Source: Pleodorina starrii
Taxonomy: Eukaryota > Chlorophyta > Chlorophyceae > Chlamydomonadales > Volvocaceae
Assembly: GCA_030267565.1 (NCBI GenBank)
Contig: BRXU01000001.1
Location: 6,138,001-6,202,000 of the forward strand
Length of the DNA stretch: 64,000 nucleotides
Direction: 5' to 3'
The number at the start of each line of letters is the position of its first letter. Position 1 is the first letter of the stretch. A program made the translations under genes and the position numbers. Positions 10,183 through 21,280 of the stretch are shown in pieces. The notes below the pieces were generated by a model that saw only the letters and a list, made by a program, of their open reading frames with translations, was not told where the DNA came from and made no database searches.

Positions 10183-11272
10183 AAGATACTAAAATTTCTT
10201 ATCAACGGTGACACCAGGACATTTAAGACGATGTCACTGGTAGACAATAAACATCTTTATTCTGAGGCTGTGCGAGTGTCAGCTAGCGTCTGTATTCAAA
10301 CGTTTGTACGGCGTGAGTGGACTCACGCCGTACAGTCTGCTAATTCTCATTTGGATAGTTCGAGAGCACCGCGCCTGCACGTTATAATACATAAGCAGCA
10401 CTGGAGCGTATATGGATTGTTATGATTGCCGTCGATTAGCGTAGATGCGACCATGTAGTATGCAAGGAATACAAGGGTGTTGATTGTCGTACGCTTGCGC
10501 CCCAAGTCGCAAAGGCCCATAATGGAACCCGACGCGCCGAGGTCGGCCTAATCGCGCGAGAGAGAGCTCGTTCTCAGAGTATGCCAAGCCCTCGATGGCG
10601 GTCTCATCGCGCTCATTGTTTGGGTAAAGTTGTGCGGCGTCGGCGAGCGGCTGCGACCGCGGCCGGCCCTGCGCGGCGTCGGCATGGCTCTCGGAAGCTC
10701 GGCCTGACCGACCACTGTGTATTGTCGAGAAGCAGCAGCGCCTTGTCAAGATCCATGTTGACTTTATGCAGAACTAGCCGGCAGCGAAACTCATTCGGGA
10801 GTGCCGACCGTGGTGAGGGGCCGGTGCCCGGTGCGCTTGTAGGTCGTACTATTTTGGAAAATAGTACGGCACGCATTCTCCCTCCGGCCTCGCCGGACAA
10901 ATTTCGCCAAATGCCTCGCTCGGGCGCACAATCTAGTATAGAATTGTATAACAAATTAGAATTGTTAGAGGCATAAGGCCTGAAACGGCACATAGGCAAA
11001 GTTGATCTGCCCAGATTCTCGGCTTCCCTTGCTGAGGCCACGCCGACGTCCAGAAGCCTTTTTGACTGGGCCGCCCCGCAGAGACTTTCATCCTATGCTA
11101 AATGGCATTCATCGGACCGGCAGAAGATGACTAGCGAGGTCTTGGGCTTGTTTCCGGGATAGATGCCACAACATTTTGGCTCGTATGGTCAAACTAAATC
11201 AAAGTAATTGATCACGCTGCCTCCAATGTCAAGGGTAAACTCTACTTGAATTATTGGCCGGGTTACTTTTCC
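10183..11272. repeat. Dispersed repeat, copy A
   Basis: Shares three blocks with copy B at 50675-51826. (i) 10183-10254, GATACTAAAATTTCTTATCA onward. (ii) 10385-10900, from ATACATAAGCAGCAC through a region reading NEFRCRLVLHKVNMDLDKAL on the minus strand to a palindrome GTACTATTTTGGAAAATAGTAC at about 10847-10868. (iii) 10905-11272, from CCAAATGCCTCGCTCGGGCG to ATTGGCCGGGTTACTTTT. The block order differs from copy B, where block (i) lies between (ii) and (iii). Part of block (ii) recurs in copies C and D at 34 kb. I recognise no transposase or reverse transcriptase. It may be a degenerate or non-autonomous element. Confidence 0.8.
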
Positions 11273-11461
11273 CGCTTTGGACGGCACAGTCCCGGACGGA
11301 CATCCGATAGCTTTTCCCAGCCGCGGGGCCACAGCCGCGGGTACGGCCCAGCCGCGGGGCCACAAGGGTGGCCCGTCGCATCGCAGCCTACTAACGAGCT
11401 TTTGCGCCCCGTCCGGCCCCCCTTCGGCCACCCACCCACACACACCCACACACACCCTCCC

Positions 11462-11912
11462 TCCCTACTTCGCTCCCGCCCACGCGGTCGCCCTCCTTCC
11501 CGCCGGCCCACTTTCCCAGCCTCCCTCCAGGCTTTCCCTCCCTGCCTTCCTCCCTCCCTTTCCCCCGCCAGGCCCGTCCGGCCCCCCTTCGGCCCCCCAC
11601 CTTTCCCACCCAGCCTCCCAGCCCCCCCCCCCCCGCGCCACCCCCATCCACCTTTCCCTCCCCCAGCCCGGACCGCAGGATCGATCCATCCAGGAATTCG
11701 GTCAGCAGTAGGCCCCAGGGCCCCGCAGCTGTGACGGATCAGGTTTCCAGTTTTGAAATGAACAGAGGCAACGTGGGGGGAACCATGACCCGCCCCATAC
11801 ACACACTCCATCCCTACTTCGCTCCCGCCCACGCGATCGCCCTCCTTCCCGCCGGCCCACTTTCCCAGCCTCCCTCCAGGCTTTCCCTCCCTGCCTTCCT
11901 CCCTCCCTTTCC
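11462..11912. repeat. 102-bp pyrimidine-rich direct duplication
   Basis: The segment 11462-11563 recurs at 11811-11912 with a single visible difference (CGCGGTCG against CGCGATCG). Both are C/T-rich on the plus strand (TCCCTACTTCGCTCCCGCCC onward). The 247 bases between them include a C run at 11626-11634 and are not repeated. Confidence 0.85.
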
Positions 11913-14309
11913 TGTTTTGGCCTCCTTCCCTTGCATCCCCACTTCGCGCTTTTTGAGCAGTGTCGGCAGCACCAAAACAACCTCCCCGAGAACTAACGCC
12001 GTCTTCGTCCCTTCGCTGCGGTACCTTCTTTGCGCTATCTTCCCCGAAGAGACTCCCTGGACCTGGCAAAGCGTGGTGGTTGCCACACCGGTGGACTCCA
12101 CCCGGAGGAAGTGGAGAAACGGAAAATTATCATTTACAAACAATGTCGGTCGCGAACCGAACCCAACCCGTCGAGAGCCTTTCTCAGTCAGTCTGTGGCC
12201 AGGACGGCACCGCACCGCTGCAGCCGCCAGATGCTCGGTCGGGGCAGGGTCCTACGCCCAACACATTCCACCGTGCTGCTCGCGCCCCCGCCCCCGCCTG
12301 TACCGGTGGTACCGTAGTGCGGTAGAGGACCGCGTTACCACAAAACACAGCTGCCTCACTCCCCCGCTACTTCTGCATGGTAACCATATCCTGGGCACCA
12401 GACACTGCCCAGGCGATCGACTGCCGACCATCAATCTACGGTAGCTACAATCCTTGAACAAACCGCATGCTTATGATAATGTGTGGCTGGCCCCTTGACC
12501 GGGTGAAAACAGCTAACGCGTACGGTGTCCGATGTACGGCATATGCCCGCAGCAGTCATAGGGTTTGGAGGTGAATGCCCCTCCTGTCGATTCGGACGTT
12601 CAGCCAGCCAGGGCACAGATCCCACTCGTAAGGCGCAGCCCAGGAGAGATTCCGCTGCCCACTGCCCACTGCTACATATCGCACCACACAGAGCACGAGC
12701 GACTCACTTGTTCATATATTCCCCCGCAACCATGCAACCATGCAATCGCCCCGCATCGACCGGCCTAACCCCAAACAAAGCAACCGCCATCCCTTCCACC
12801 AATCCGTTTTGCAGTCAGAAACACCCTTTCCCTAAGAAACTCCCGCCGCCAAATCCTACAAAGAACCGCGCGCGCACAAGGGAGGGAAATGACGGCGCCA
12901 CCTACCAAAACCCCCACATGCTGTACAATGTCGTACGCCTCCGGCGTACAGCGTCATACACACTGGCTGCGGCACGAGCAACAAAGGCCGCAATCCAGAC
13001 GATTAGCTCCGAAACCATTGCCCCCATTTCCGAAGACTGCACATTCCCGGGTTCAATTTCGGGACGTCTGTCGTCGGGATTCCGCGCTTTGCTTGAGTTT
13101 TGGCGGGAAGTGTTCCAACGAACTCATGGTACTCGCCCGGGTTTCGTTCGTCGATAGATCTAGGACTGGGTTTAGCCTGGGATATCCAGGAGGAGTAAGG
13201 AGAAGGATCTGGGACGGGCGCAACGACCAGTCGCGCACAGCCGGCCGGAATGAAATCAAGACCGGGCTAGCTGCCGCCGCCGCCGCCGCCGCCGCGACGC
13301 CAGGAAAGAATGTCAGATCGCAGGGTCTAGTGTCGAGAACGATCTCGACAAGCCCTCACCTCCTGCCCAACATAAAAAAACCCCACCCGCCCCCAAAACT
13401 CCGTTAAAGAGTCGACACGCCAACCAGGCACACAACAGGTCATCAACAGAGCCCAGCATGAAAAAACGCCCACGCGAAGTGCCAGGCCGCAAATCCGGCG
13501 ACCTGCAGGTTGCAGCTCGATCGAGAGCCCTCCCAGCGCGGTCCGCATCCGGGCCCCCAGAGTCCGCAGCCATCCGCAACCTCGCCCACACGCTCTCTCT
13601 CTCACTCACACTCGCTGACTCGCACTCTCTATGTCTCTCTCCTGGCACTCGCTCTCATACCACTGGCAGGCACACGCCACCGCAGGTCAACCAAGTGCAC
13701 AAACCAAAGCGCAAACCGCTCGCAACCACACACAGGAGCGCAACCACACACAGACGCACACATACACACTCCGCACTCTTGAACACACCCTCAATCCGGC
13801 CTTTCCTGCTGCCAAAAACTCGACGCTCTTAGTGCAGCGGTACGACACCAGTGCGGCAGTACGGCACAATATGCGACAACGCAATAAACAATGAGAGCAG
13901 CAGCGTATTAAATGCAATGTGCAGCGACCCTACCGTAAATGGACGTGTGGTTGGAGCTGTGGAGGTCGCGCGTGGCGGTCACCTCCCCGTCTGTTTTCCG
14001 CTGGGATGGACTGGGGCACAAGCGCAGCGCAGCGCAACGCAGCACCACGACTTGCCTTTCACCTCCGCCTGGGTGAATCACATATCCGCGGTCACGCGAG
14101 TGCCCCCGGCCCCCGCCCTACCGCCCGCGAACACCCTTCCGCTGAAGCATTCTACGGAGCATCCCCGACTCCGCTTGCTGGTGGCTAGTGGTGGCTGGTG
14201 GCCGCGCACTGACCGACGGCTGCAGGCCGCGCGGATGTGGGACCTGGGACGTGGTCTCCAGGGGCCTTGGCGCGCAGATACAGGGTCTTGACAGCTCCCA
14301 GAGTGCGGC
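11913..14309. other. Intergenic and probable 3' UTR of the HY5-type gene
   Basis: No splice-supported coding frame is visible. Features are a short GCC run (13271-13299), C/T-rich stretches with CTCTCTCTCACT near 13590-13640, and AC-rich sequence near 13730-13770. The right part should contain the 3' UTR of the minus-strand gene ending at 14310; I did not find a nearby TTACA (TGTAA on the minus strand) to mark its end. Confidence 0.4.
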
Positions 14310-16243
14310 TCAGAAGTCGACGCCGGCGCAGTCCGGCACTGCAAAAACAGAACGGCCGAGCGACGGAGGTCGGGTTCAGGGGCGGAGGCGCAAGTCCGGG
14401 TCCAGCAGCGCACGTCTGAGAGCCCATGGGCAACAGCTCCTGGAACACCCACATCACGCACCCACCAGCATCCAGCGCTCCGGCCCCGACTCACCCTCAA
14501 TGTCGGGCGGTACATCGTCGTCCTCCGCGCCGAAGCCTTGGTTGTACGACATGCCACCGGGCTCCATCCCCGCCAGTACGTCCGGCGGCAGCTGACCCAG
14601 CACGGGAGTGGGGTACCGCAGAGCGTCTGACCCATGGGTCAGTAGGGCTGGACGCGGCGCCGCGGCGCCGAGCCCCGGGATGCTCGGTACCGCAGCAAAG
14701 CCGACGCTGGGGCTGCTGCCGCTGCCGTCTCCGCCGCCGGGTGGAGCCGCGGGGTACTGCGGAGCAGCGTCGGCAGGCGGCCGCTGCGGCGCCGAGTGCC
14801 TGTTCTCCGGCGCCTGCCGCTGCTGCGCCTGCCCCTCCTCCTGCTGCATCTCCTGGCCGTGCGGCGCGTCCAGGTCCGGCTGACCTGGCGGCAGCTCCGG
14901 AACCACCTGATCCGGCTGCTGGGGCTGCTGCTGCGCCCCGCCGCAGCCCGCGCTGCCCCCCAAGGCCGCCCCGGACAGCAGCCCCGGACCCGCCCTGAAC
15001 CCGCGAGGAGATTGAGGCTGAGGGGCGGGCTGAGGCTGAATGTGCGGCGCGGCGGCTGCACGGCCGCGCGCCTGCGTCGGCGGCCGCGCAGCGGCCGCGC
15101 CGGGTGGCCGACCCGTGGGTCCGCCAGCGGCACCTGCGGCGGCTGCGGCGCCGCCGGCGGGCGGGTTGTCAGAGAAGCCGCGCATGGTCATGATGATGTT
15201 CCGCAGCGCCTCGTTTTGCGACTCCACATCCTCCAGTCGCTTCTCCAGGAGACCTATGTGCGCCTGCTGCTCGCGGATCTGATCCTCCAGGGAGGAGACG
15301 TACTGCTTCTTGCGCTCGCGGGCCTGCTGTGCCGACACGCGGTTCCGGAGCAACCTGCGGGGGAAGGGAAATCGGGAGGGCGCGACGCGGCGGAGGAAGG
15401 TTGTGCTGAAGAAGCGTGCCGCAGAGTGAGTGCAATGTATGTGTGCAATGCGAAGATTGGCAATGATCGCGGCATTTATGCCTGGAGTGAAATGCCGCTC
15501 GCAAGAGCCGAAAATGGAAAAAGCGGGCGGGCCTGTTTCCCACCCGAAGCAGCTGCCACCCCACGCCCCAGGCACCCAACCAACCCCAGTCGAGCGGTTG
15601 GTTGGGTCGTTCCAACGCTGCGCTCTCGTCTATGCTGCCCAAACCAACCACGCACCTCTTCAGTCGCCGCGCGTCCTTGTCGCTTGCCCCCGCCCCACCG
15701 CCAGCCAGCCGCGCAGTCAGCACCCGCTCTTGCTCCTCAGGACTCAGACGCGACAGCTCCAGCTCTCCGTCAGAGTCGTCATCGTCGGTGTTGGGCATCG
15801 ACGCGTCGCCTCCGCCTCCGCCTCCGCGGGGTCGCTTGCTGCCGCCGCCGGCAGCACCCCAGGCGGGGTTTGCGCTGCCAACTGCAGTTGCTCCGGAACC
15901 GCCGCCCGCGGGCAGGCGCGTGCGCCCTGCCGCCGCGCGCTCCGCGCGCGTCTTCGCGAGCTCAAGCTCCCCGCGTTGCGATGGCGTTAAGGACGGCGGG
16001 AGTGAAGGCAGAGCTGAGGCAGGTAAGCCGGCTAGGGCTTTGTGGACAGGTGCCGCGGCCGGTTGAGTGGGGACGGACGGCAACTGGAGAGCGAGTTGGC
16101 TGGCTTGCAAAGACTCTGATATAACACCGGCAGGGGCACCTGCGTCTCCAGGTAAATGTCGTTAATATTTCTTTGAAATAATTGGTGGTGAGCGGGCGTT
16201 GTGATGTAAACTTTGGGTGGCGCGTTTACCAACCTGTCGTCAT
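14310..16243 (-). CDS. HY5: HY5-type bZIP transcription factor
   Basis: The sequence RRLKRLLRNRVSAQQARERK is essentially the basic region of plant HY5/HYH, followed by a leucine zipper (YVSSLEDQIREQQAHIGLLE and on). Proposed exons: 16243-16234 (ATG, weak donor), 16139-15656, 15354-14495, 14338-14310. Summed length is 1383, with consistent phases and a final exon of 29 nt ending VPDCAGVDF-stop. The intron at 15355-15655 splits the basic region at LKR|LLR exactly as phase requires. The N-terminal half is acidic (DDDDSDGELELSRLSPEEQ); the C-terminal half is Pro/Gln/Ala-rich. In plants HY5 acts downstream of photoreceptors and is destabilised by COP1; I see no clear COP1-binding Val-Pro pair in the usual place. 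The first exon is uncertain; the bZIP exons are secure. Confidence 0.88.
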
Positions 16244-18491
16244 CGGGCCGTGACGCACGAGAGGTCCGCGCATTGCACCACCCACAGCAGTCGCATTCTG
16301 AGAAGATAATAGGTGAGCACCACTAGATCTAGTCCGAAAGGCAATTCCGAGCTCGTTGCTATCGGTGCCCAACGATGCCATTCCACCAGTTGCGCGACGG
16401 GGCAGCCCTCACGTGGCCATTCACCACAGCAATTCAAGAGCAAGTAAAAGAAATAAATCTTAGATGTTGAGGGGGTCGAGATAATTACAAATTATCTTGT
16501 GTTTCCGAGCCTCGCTTAACAGCCTTTCATCGGGGTGGTCTCGGAGCCTAGAAACCAGACGCGGGAACCACTTACGCAAGGTCCACTAACATTACTGATG
16601 AAGATGGACTACCACACAAACCTTCAAGTCAATACATGAAGTATTCTACACAGATTCTTTGTTGCAAAGCCGCTCTCTTGCGCAGTCCATTTTTTAGAAC
16701 GGGACCTAGGGGACCGCTGTTGTATTAAGTTGGCGTACGTCGCTCGCAACCAGCAGTTTCCTGCAAGTTAACCACGTGTTGCGTTTGAATAACAAAATCC
16801 GATATATACTGTGCGCTCTGCCGCTATGTGTTACAGCCGAAGTTACTGGTTACCAAGAACCTTTCAGCCTCTCGGTGATCACGCCGTAAATAGTTCGCGT
16901 CTTATTAATTGCGTTTCACAACACACGATAACTATCGCATGCACCGTTTGGTTAATTGGTTCCCGAAGCTCACGTAATGTGTGGTTGTGACGGTTGCGAT
17001 TCAGTGGACTTAAAAGGTTTCGGCGCTTGAACGCTTGCAAACACTGCTTTATATGGTGCATATTACATATTAAATAGTGCTGCAAACTTTGAGGTCGCCT
17101 TGAATCCTACGGTTGCGGGGTTGCGGTGGGCCTGCGTTGGGTGGTTCGCTGGTTCCCAACCAAATGTCAATTCCTAGCTGTGTTCCAGCCTGTTTACCGG
17201 ACGCCATGTTCCGGTGATGTCCCGCCATCATAATTGCCATTAATATCCGTCGTAGTAAATATGGTCCGGCCGGGAGTAGGGTCGGGTTTGGCGCAGCCAA
17301 ACCCGGGCCCCCACAAGCACCCTTGCAGCACCCTCCTGGGAAATCCTCCCGTGGTTGCGGGTTTATGAGACTTTCCCCCGGACTCGCTCCTTCCTGTCTG
17401 GGTGACTGCCAAGTTGGTTAGCTGCCGGCACGCTGGTGTCAATGAGGCAATCTCGAGGACCTAAGCAGACAAACAGGGGGATTGTGCACTGTACTGCCAT
17501 GCTGCCGTTGTTGTTCTTGTTGTGGCGCTTACGAGCCGCAGCGGCTCACTGACAGCCTGGCCATAGCTTACCTTACCTACTTTGACCTGGGCTGGGGTAG
17601 GCTGGGCTGGGCGTGGCCTCATTGTGCCCAGGGAAGACGTGTGCAGAGCTGAACCCTCACGCGGCGGTCACCCCCGACATTGGTACTGTGGCTGGTAGCT
17701 AGCTACGCTGAGTTGAGTTCGGTACACATATATCAGCCACCGTGAAGTTATGTGTTATGCGTTATAGATGCCATAGCCGTCCATAGCCCGCCTGGAGCTG
17801 GGAAGCCAACGATTAACAGCTTAGTGTGACCCGACGGAGCGCTTTCTGTCGCCTGTTTCATGCTTGGCAACCTTCCACAACATGGTCTTAACATCGCTGG
17901 CTGATGCAAACACTGAGGCGGCCGGAGAAGGATGCCTGGCGCGGCACGTGTGTCGCTTGCGTCTCTTGCGTCGTTGCAGCGGCGCGGCCCTCCTCCTGGC
18001 GCCGAGGGACCGGTGAACGACGGCGTGATCCGAAACTCTGAACCTAGCGCCTCAGGTGCCATGCGCAATTCCTGGCAGGAGCCTAAACGTCGAGGTACAC
18101 ACAATTGGGATTTGGATGACTTTGGGACGCGGACGCGACCTCGCAGTACGTGAGCGCCCAACGAGCGATTTACAACGGACGAGTTACGCAATGATGACGG
18201 GAAGACCCTGCATGCAAGGTTCCTAATCGCAGGGGACAATAGCTTTCAGTAATATAAGTTCTTCAGAAGTTAAATCGTGTGTTGGCTGCGCAGGCACCTT
18301 GATCGTCTTGATTGCAGTTGAACAGCACAAGATGTTCACCGCATACACGAAGCCGTGACGCAGCCCAATCATGGCAGTGATTGATAAATGTTCTGCATTT
18401 TACTCGGGGTTTTCGCTATGCAAACGCCAAGTGAGCCCGGAGGAGTCTCGTCCAAATTCGCAGTACTTGCGACTGAATGGCTCAACCACAT
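16244..18491. other. Intergenic, no supported gene
   Basis: About 2.2 kb without a convincing coding frame. It contains a strong short hairpin at 17283-17305 and GGGCTGG-rich sequence near 17585-17615. It lies between the HY5-type gene, transcribed away from it, and LINE copy 2. Confidence 0.5.
17283..17305. repeat. Perfect 10-bp-arm hairpin
   Basis: CGGGTTTGGC, a three-base loop GCA, then GCCAAACCCG. It lies in sequence with no other recognised feature. Confidence 0.8.
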
Positions 18492-18501
18492 ATACAGACC
18501 T

Positions 18502-20734
18502 TGTAGCGTCCCGCGATTGGGCAGGTACCGAGAGCGTAGCGCGAAATCAGAGGGTTGTTGCGGCGGCGTCTCTGAGTGCTCCGTTTACCCTGGCTGAGGT
18601 CATTGCGGCGTTGAAGTCGTTACGCAACCATAAGTCACCAGGCCTCGAGCTGGCACCCGCGGAATGCTACAAATACGCCACTCGTTCGATAGAGAACAAA
18701 GAGGAGTTTGTCCTTGCGCCCTACCTGCTGCGTCTTTTGGAGCATATTCGGTCGACTGGGGACTATCCCAAGCAGTTCGAGGTTTCGGTCATCACCCCTC
18801 TTCACAAAAAGGGCGACGCGCATGACCCGAGCAATTACCGCGGTTTGGCTGTCGGCGGGGCTCTCTCTAAGCTTTACGCGTTTTTGCTGGACCGGCGGTT
18901 GAAGGCGTGGGGAGAGGGTTGCGGAGCGCGCAGTCCTTACCAGGGAGGTTTCAGGCCCAAGCGTGGCACCATGCATAATTTGTTTTTGGTACGGCACCTT
19001 ACGGACCGTTGCCGTAGGGACCATCCCAACGCACCGGGCCAGGGGCTCTTTATCTGTCAGATCGATTTTGAGAAGGCATTTGATCGGGTGAATAGGGGCT
19101 TATTGTGGACTCGCCTTGAAGAAAGAGGGGTCAAGGGCGCAGCGCTGGAGGCCCTGAAGCGTTGTTACGAGCGGGTGGAACTGCGGGTCAAAGTGAACGG
19201 CGCGACGGGAGAGGCGTTCCCCTCCTCACAAGGGGTGAAGCAAGGTTGTCCAATGAGTCCTACGCTGTTCGGGTTTTTTGTGGAAGGTTATGCCGATTAC
19301 GTTGACGCCCTGGATGTCGCGCTCCCAGTTGCCATGGCGGCTCAGGATTGCACTAACGTGGAAGGCCGTCGCGTGCCCTTAGCTTTTTACGCGGACGATC
19401 TAAGCCTTTTTGCTGCGACAAAGCGTCGTTTGATGAGCCTGCTTGCAGCGCTGCGGGAGTGGTCGGAAGCGTTCGGTCTTACCGTTAATGCGAAGAAGTG
19501 CGAGCTGCTGTTTTTCCACCCCAATGCCCAGGTCAGGAGCCACTTTTATGCGATCAGCGACTTGGCTACTATGCGCGTGACGGAGGACGGGTTGCCGGTG
19601 GTCCGACCTATCACTTGGAAGACGCGCGCACGCTATCTCGGGCTGCATTTTGGTCCTAACAGCGCTTTCTCGTCCTGCACGGACGAGCTTCATGCTGCGG
19701 GCCGGCGGGCCATGTTCTCTCTGCTTAGCAAGCTGCGTCGGCAGGGGCTGTTGCTCCCCTCAGTTGGTATGAAATGTTTCAACGCTCAAGTTCGCTCTGT
19801 TCTTTCGTACGGTTCGCAGCTATGGGGCGCTGACCTGGTTTTAGCCATGATAGAGAGGGGTTTTCCGGCTAACGAAGCTCCGCGTTCTTGTTATTTTGAG
19901 GCCGCTATCCGGGACCGTATGGTCAAGCTACAAATCTCGTTTATGAAACAGCTGGTCGGAGCTGCCGTTCCACCCCTGCAGTTGTTGTTTAGAGAGCTCG
20001 GGCAGGTGCCTCTACAGTTGCATTGGGCTGAATCCGTTTTTCGTTTTTGGAACAGTTTGGTGGAGGACACTAGCAACGTGTATCACAGCGCCTTTCGTCA
20101 TGAGATCCGTTTGGCTTTGGAATCGGATCTGCAGGCAGACGGTTGGGGCTCCAAGGTCATTCGGGTTCTGAACCTCTTAGGGCACGACTGGGGCGAAGAA
20201 GCGGCGGCGGGTAACATGGACACTAGGGTTAGGCGTTTTTCGGCGTGCAGGCTTGACGTTGAGGCGCTGATGGACACCCTCAGGGGTCGCGTCAACGACG
20301 ATTGGGGCAGTGATAGGTTGGCGGTGGACCCGGGCGCTTTCGTTTCGGACGGCAGGAAGCCTGGTGTTAAGATGTGCCGTTACAAGCACTGGATGGGGTT
20401 ACCGAAGCAGTTCGAGGGGTACATCCCGCCGGCGCACCACCGTTCCTTACTTCGTTTTCGTTTGTGTGTGTCTGACTTAGCGATTAATAGCGAGAGCAGC
20501 AGGTCTAGGGAGCTTCGTGTGTTTAAGACGTGTCGCTCTAATGGTGCTGTGGAGGATGAGAAGCATTTTCTGCTGGAGTGCTCCGCGCTTGCGTCTGCGC
20601 GGCAGAGGCTTTGGGATTTGGGTGTGCCCGTTAGTGCGTGTGTTAACGATGTCATGCAAGTTGACGACCAGCGTGGTCTTGCGAGTGCTATTTTTGAAAT
20701 GTTCCGCTTACGGCGAGAATGCATCTCTTCGTAA
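18502..20734 (+). CDS. Reverse transcriptase ORF of LINE copy 2 (5'-truncated)
   Basis: An uninterrupted RT reading frame of about 740 codons. It runs in from host sequence upstream of 18502, so its apparent start near 18371 is an accident of the insertion. RT blocks match copy 1: YQGGFRPKRGTMHN, ICQIDFEKAFDRVNR, SQGVKQGCPMSPTLFGFFVE and FYADDLSLFAA, with YADD at 19388-19399. The C-terminal zinc motif has lost its first Cys: RVFKTCRSNG replaces RVCKACRING of copy 1 (Phe codon at 20522-20524). The His and last Cys (EKHFLLEC) remain. The frame is otherwise intact, so the insertion is probably fairly young, but the protein lacks an endonuclease. Confidence 0.9.
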
Positions 20735-20914
20735 AGTTGTGCTTGGCATCTATCTTTCAAGTTATGCCATTCGTCTGTGCTTCTCCTGTATCCTGACGTT
20801 ACATCGTTTCTTTGGTTACTGTTTCTCTTGTTTCCGTTTGCTTTTCTGCTTGGCTGAAGCGGTTCATGAGCCTCCGGGTTCGTTTGAGCCGTACGAGCTC
20901 GTTGAAGCTTGTAA

Positions 20915-20945
<31 letters not shown>
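18502..20945 (+). mobile_element. 5'-truncated LINE, copy 2, with target-site duplication
   Basis: A plus-strand relative of the LINE at 6547-9250. It is flanked by a 10-bp direct repeat ATACAGACCT at 18492-18501 and 20946-20955, which fixes both junctions. The element begins inside the RT-upstream region (TGTAGCGTCCCGCGATTGGG) and ends in about ten ATC triplets (20914-20945). The 3' UTR ends with the same sequence as copy 1 (CCGTACGAGCTC, TGAAGCTTGTAACATC). The target-site duplication and tail show insertion by target-primed reverse transcription with 5' truncation. Confidence 0.93.
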
Positions 20946-20947
<2 letters not shown>

Positions 20948-20955
20948 ACAGACCT

Positions 20956-21280
20956 GACAAGGTCAAGGAACAGGCATAAAACAAGGATTTTTGTTAAGTC
21001 CAGCATGTTTAACCGTTTCTTATAGCAACTGCCGAAGTGTTTCCTTTGCCTCCTGCTCCGGAACCAGGCGCGTGCCTTTCGCGTGTTCGTCGACCACCCG
21101 CGCGTGGCCCGCATAATACCACTTGTGCCCGGCAGAGGGGCATTACGACGACCTGTATAATACGAGTATTGAGTATTAAGGTTATTAACGTTTTCGGCTC
21201 TACTTTGTTAATAGTTCCGAACAAAACTATCCTGCCCCTTTCCTACATCGTGCGTCTTCGTTGTGGCAACACCTGCTACG
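20956..21280. other. Intergenic, upstream of the [2Fe-2S] domain gene
   Basis: Ordinary-composition sequence between LINE copy 2 and the ATG at 21281. It presumably holds the 5' UTR and promoter of that gene. No recognised motif. Confidence 0.4.

Noticed and set aside
18371..18501. Apparent N-terminus of the plus-strand RT ORF
   Set aside because: It lies before the left target-site duplication, so it is host sequence that happens to be in frame with the truncated element.
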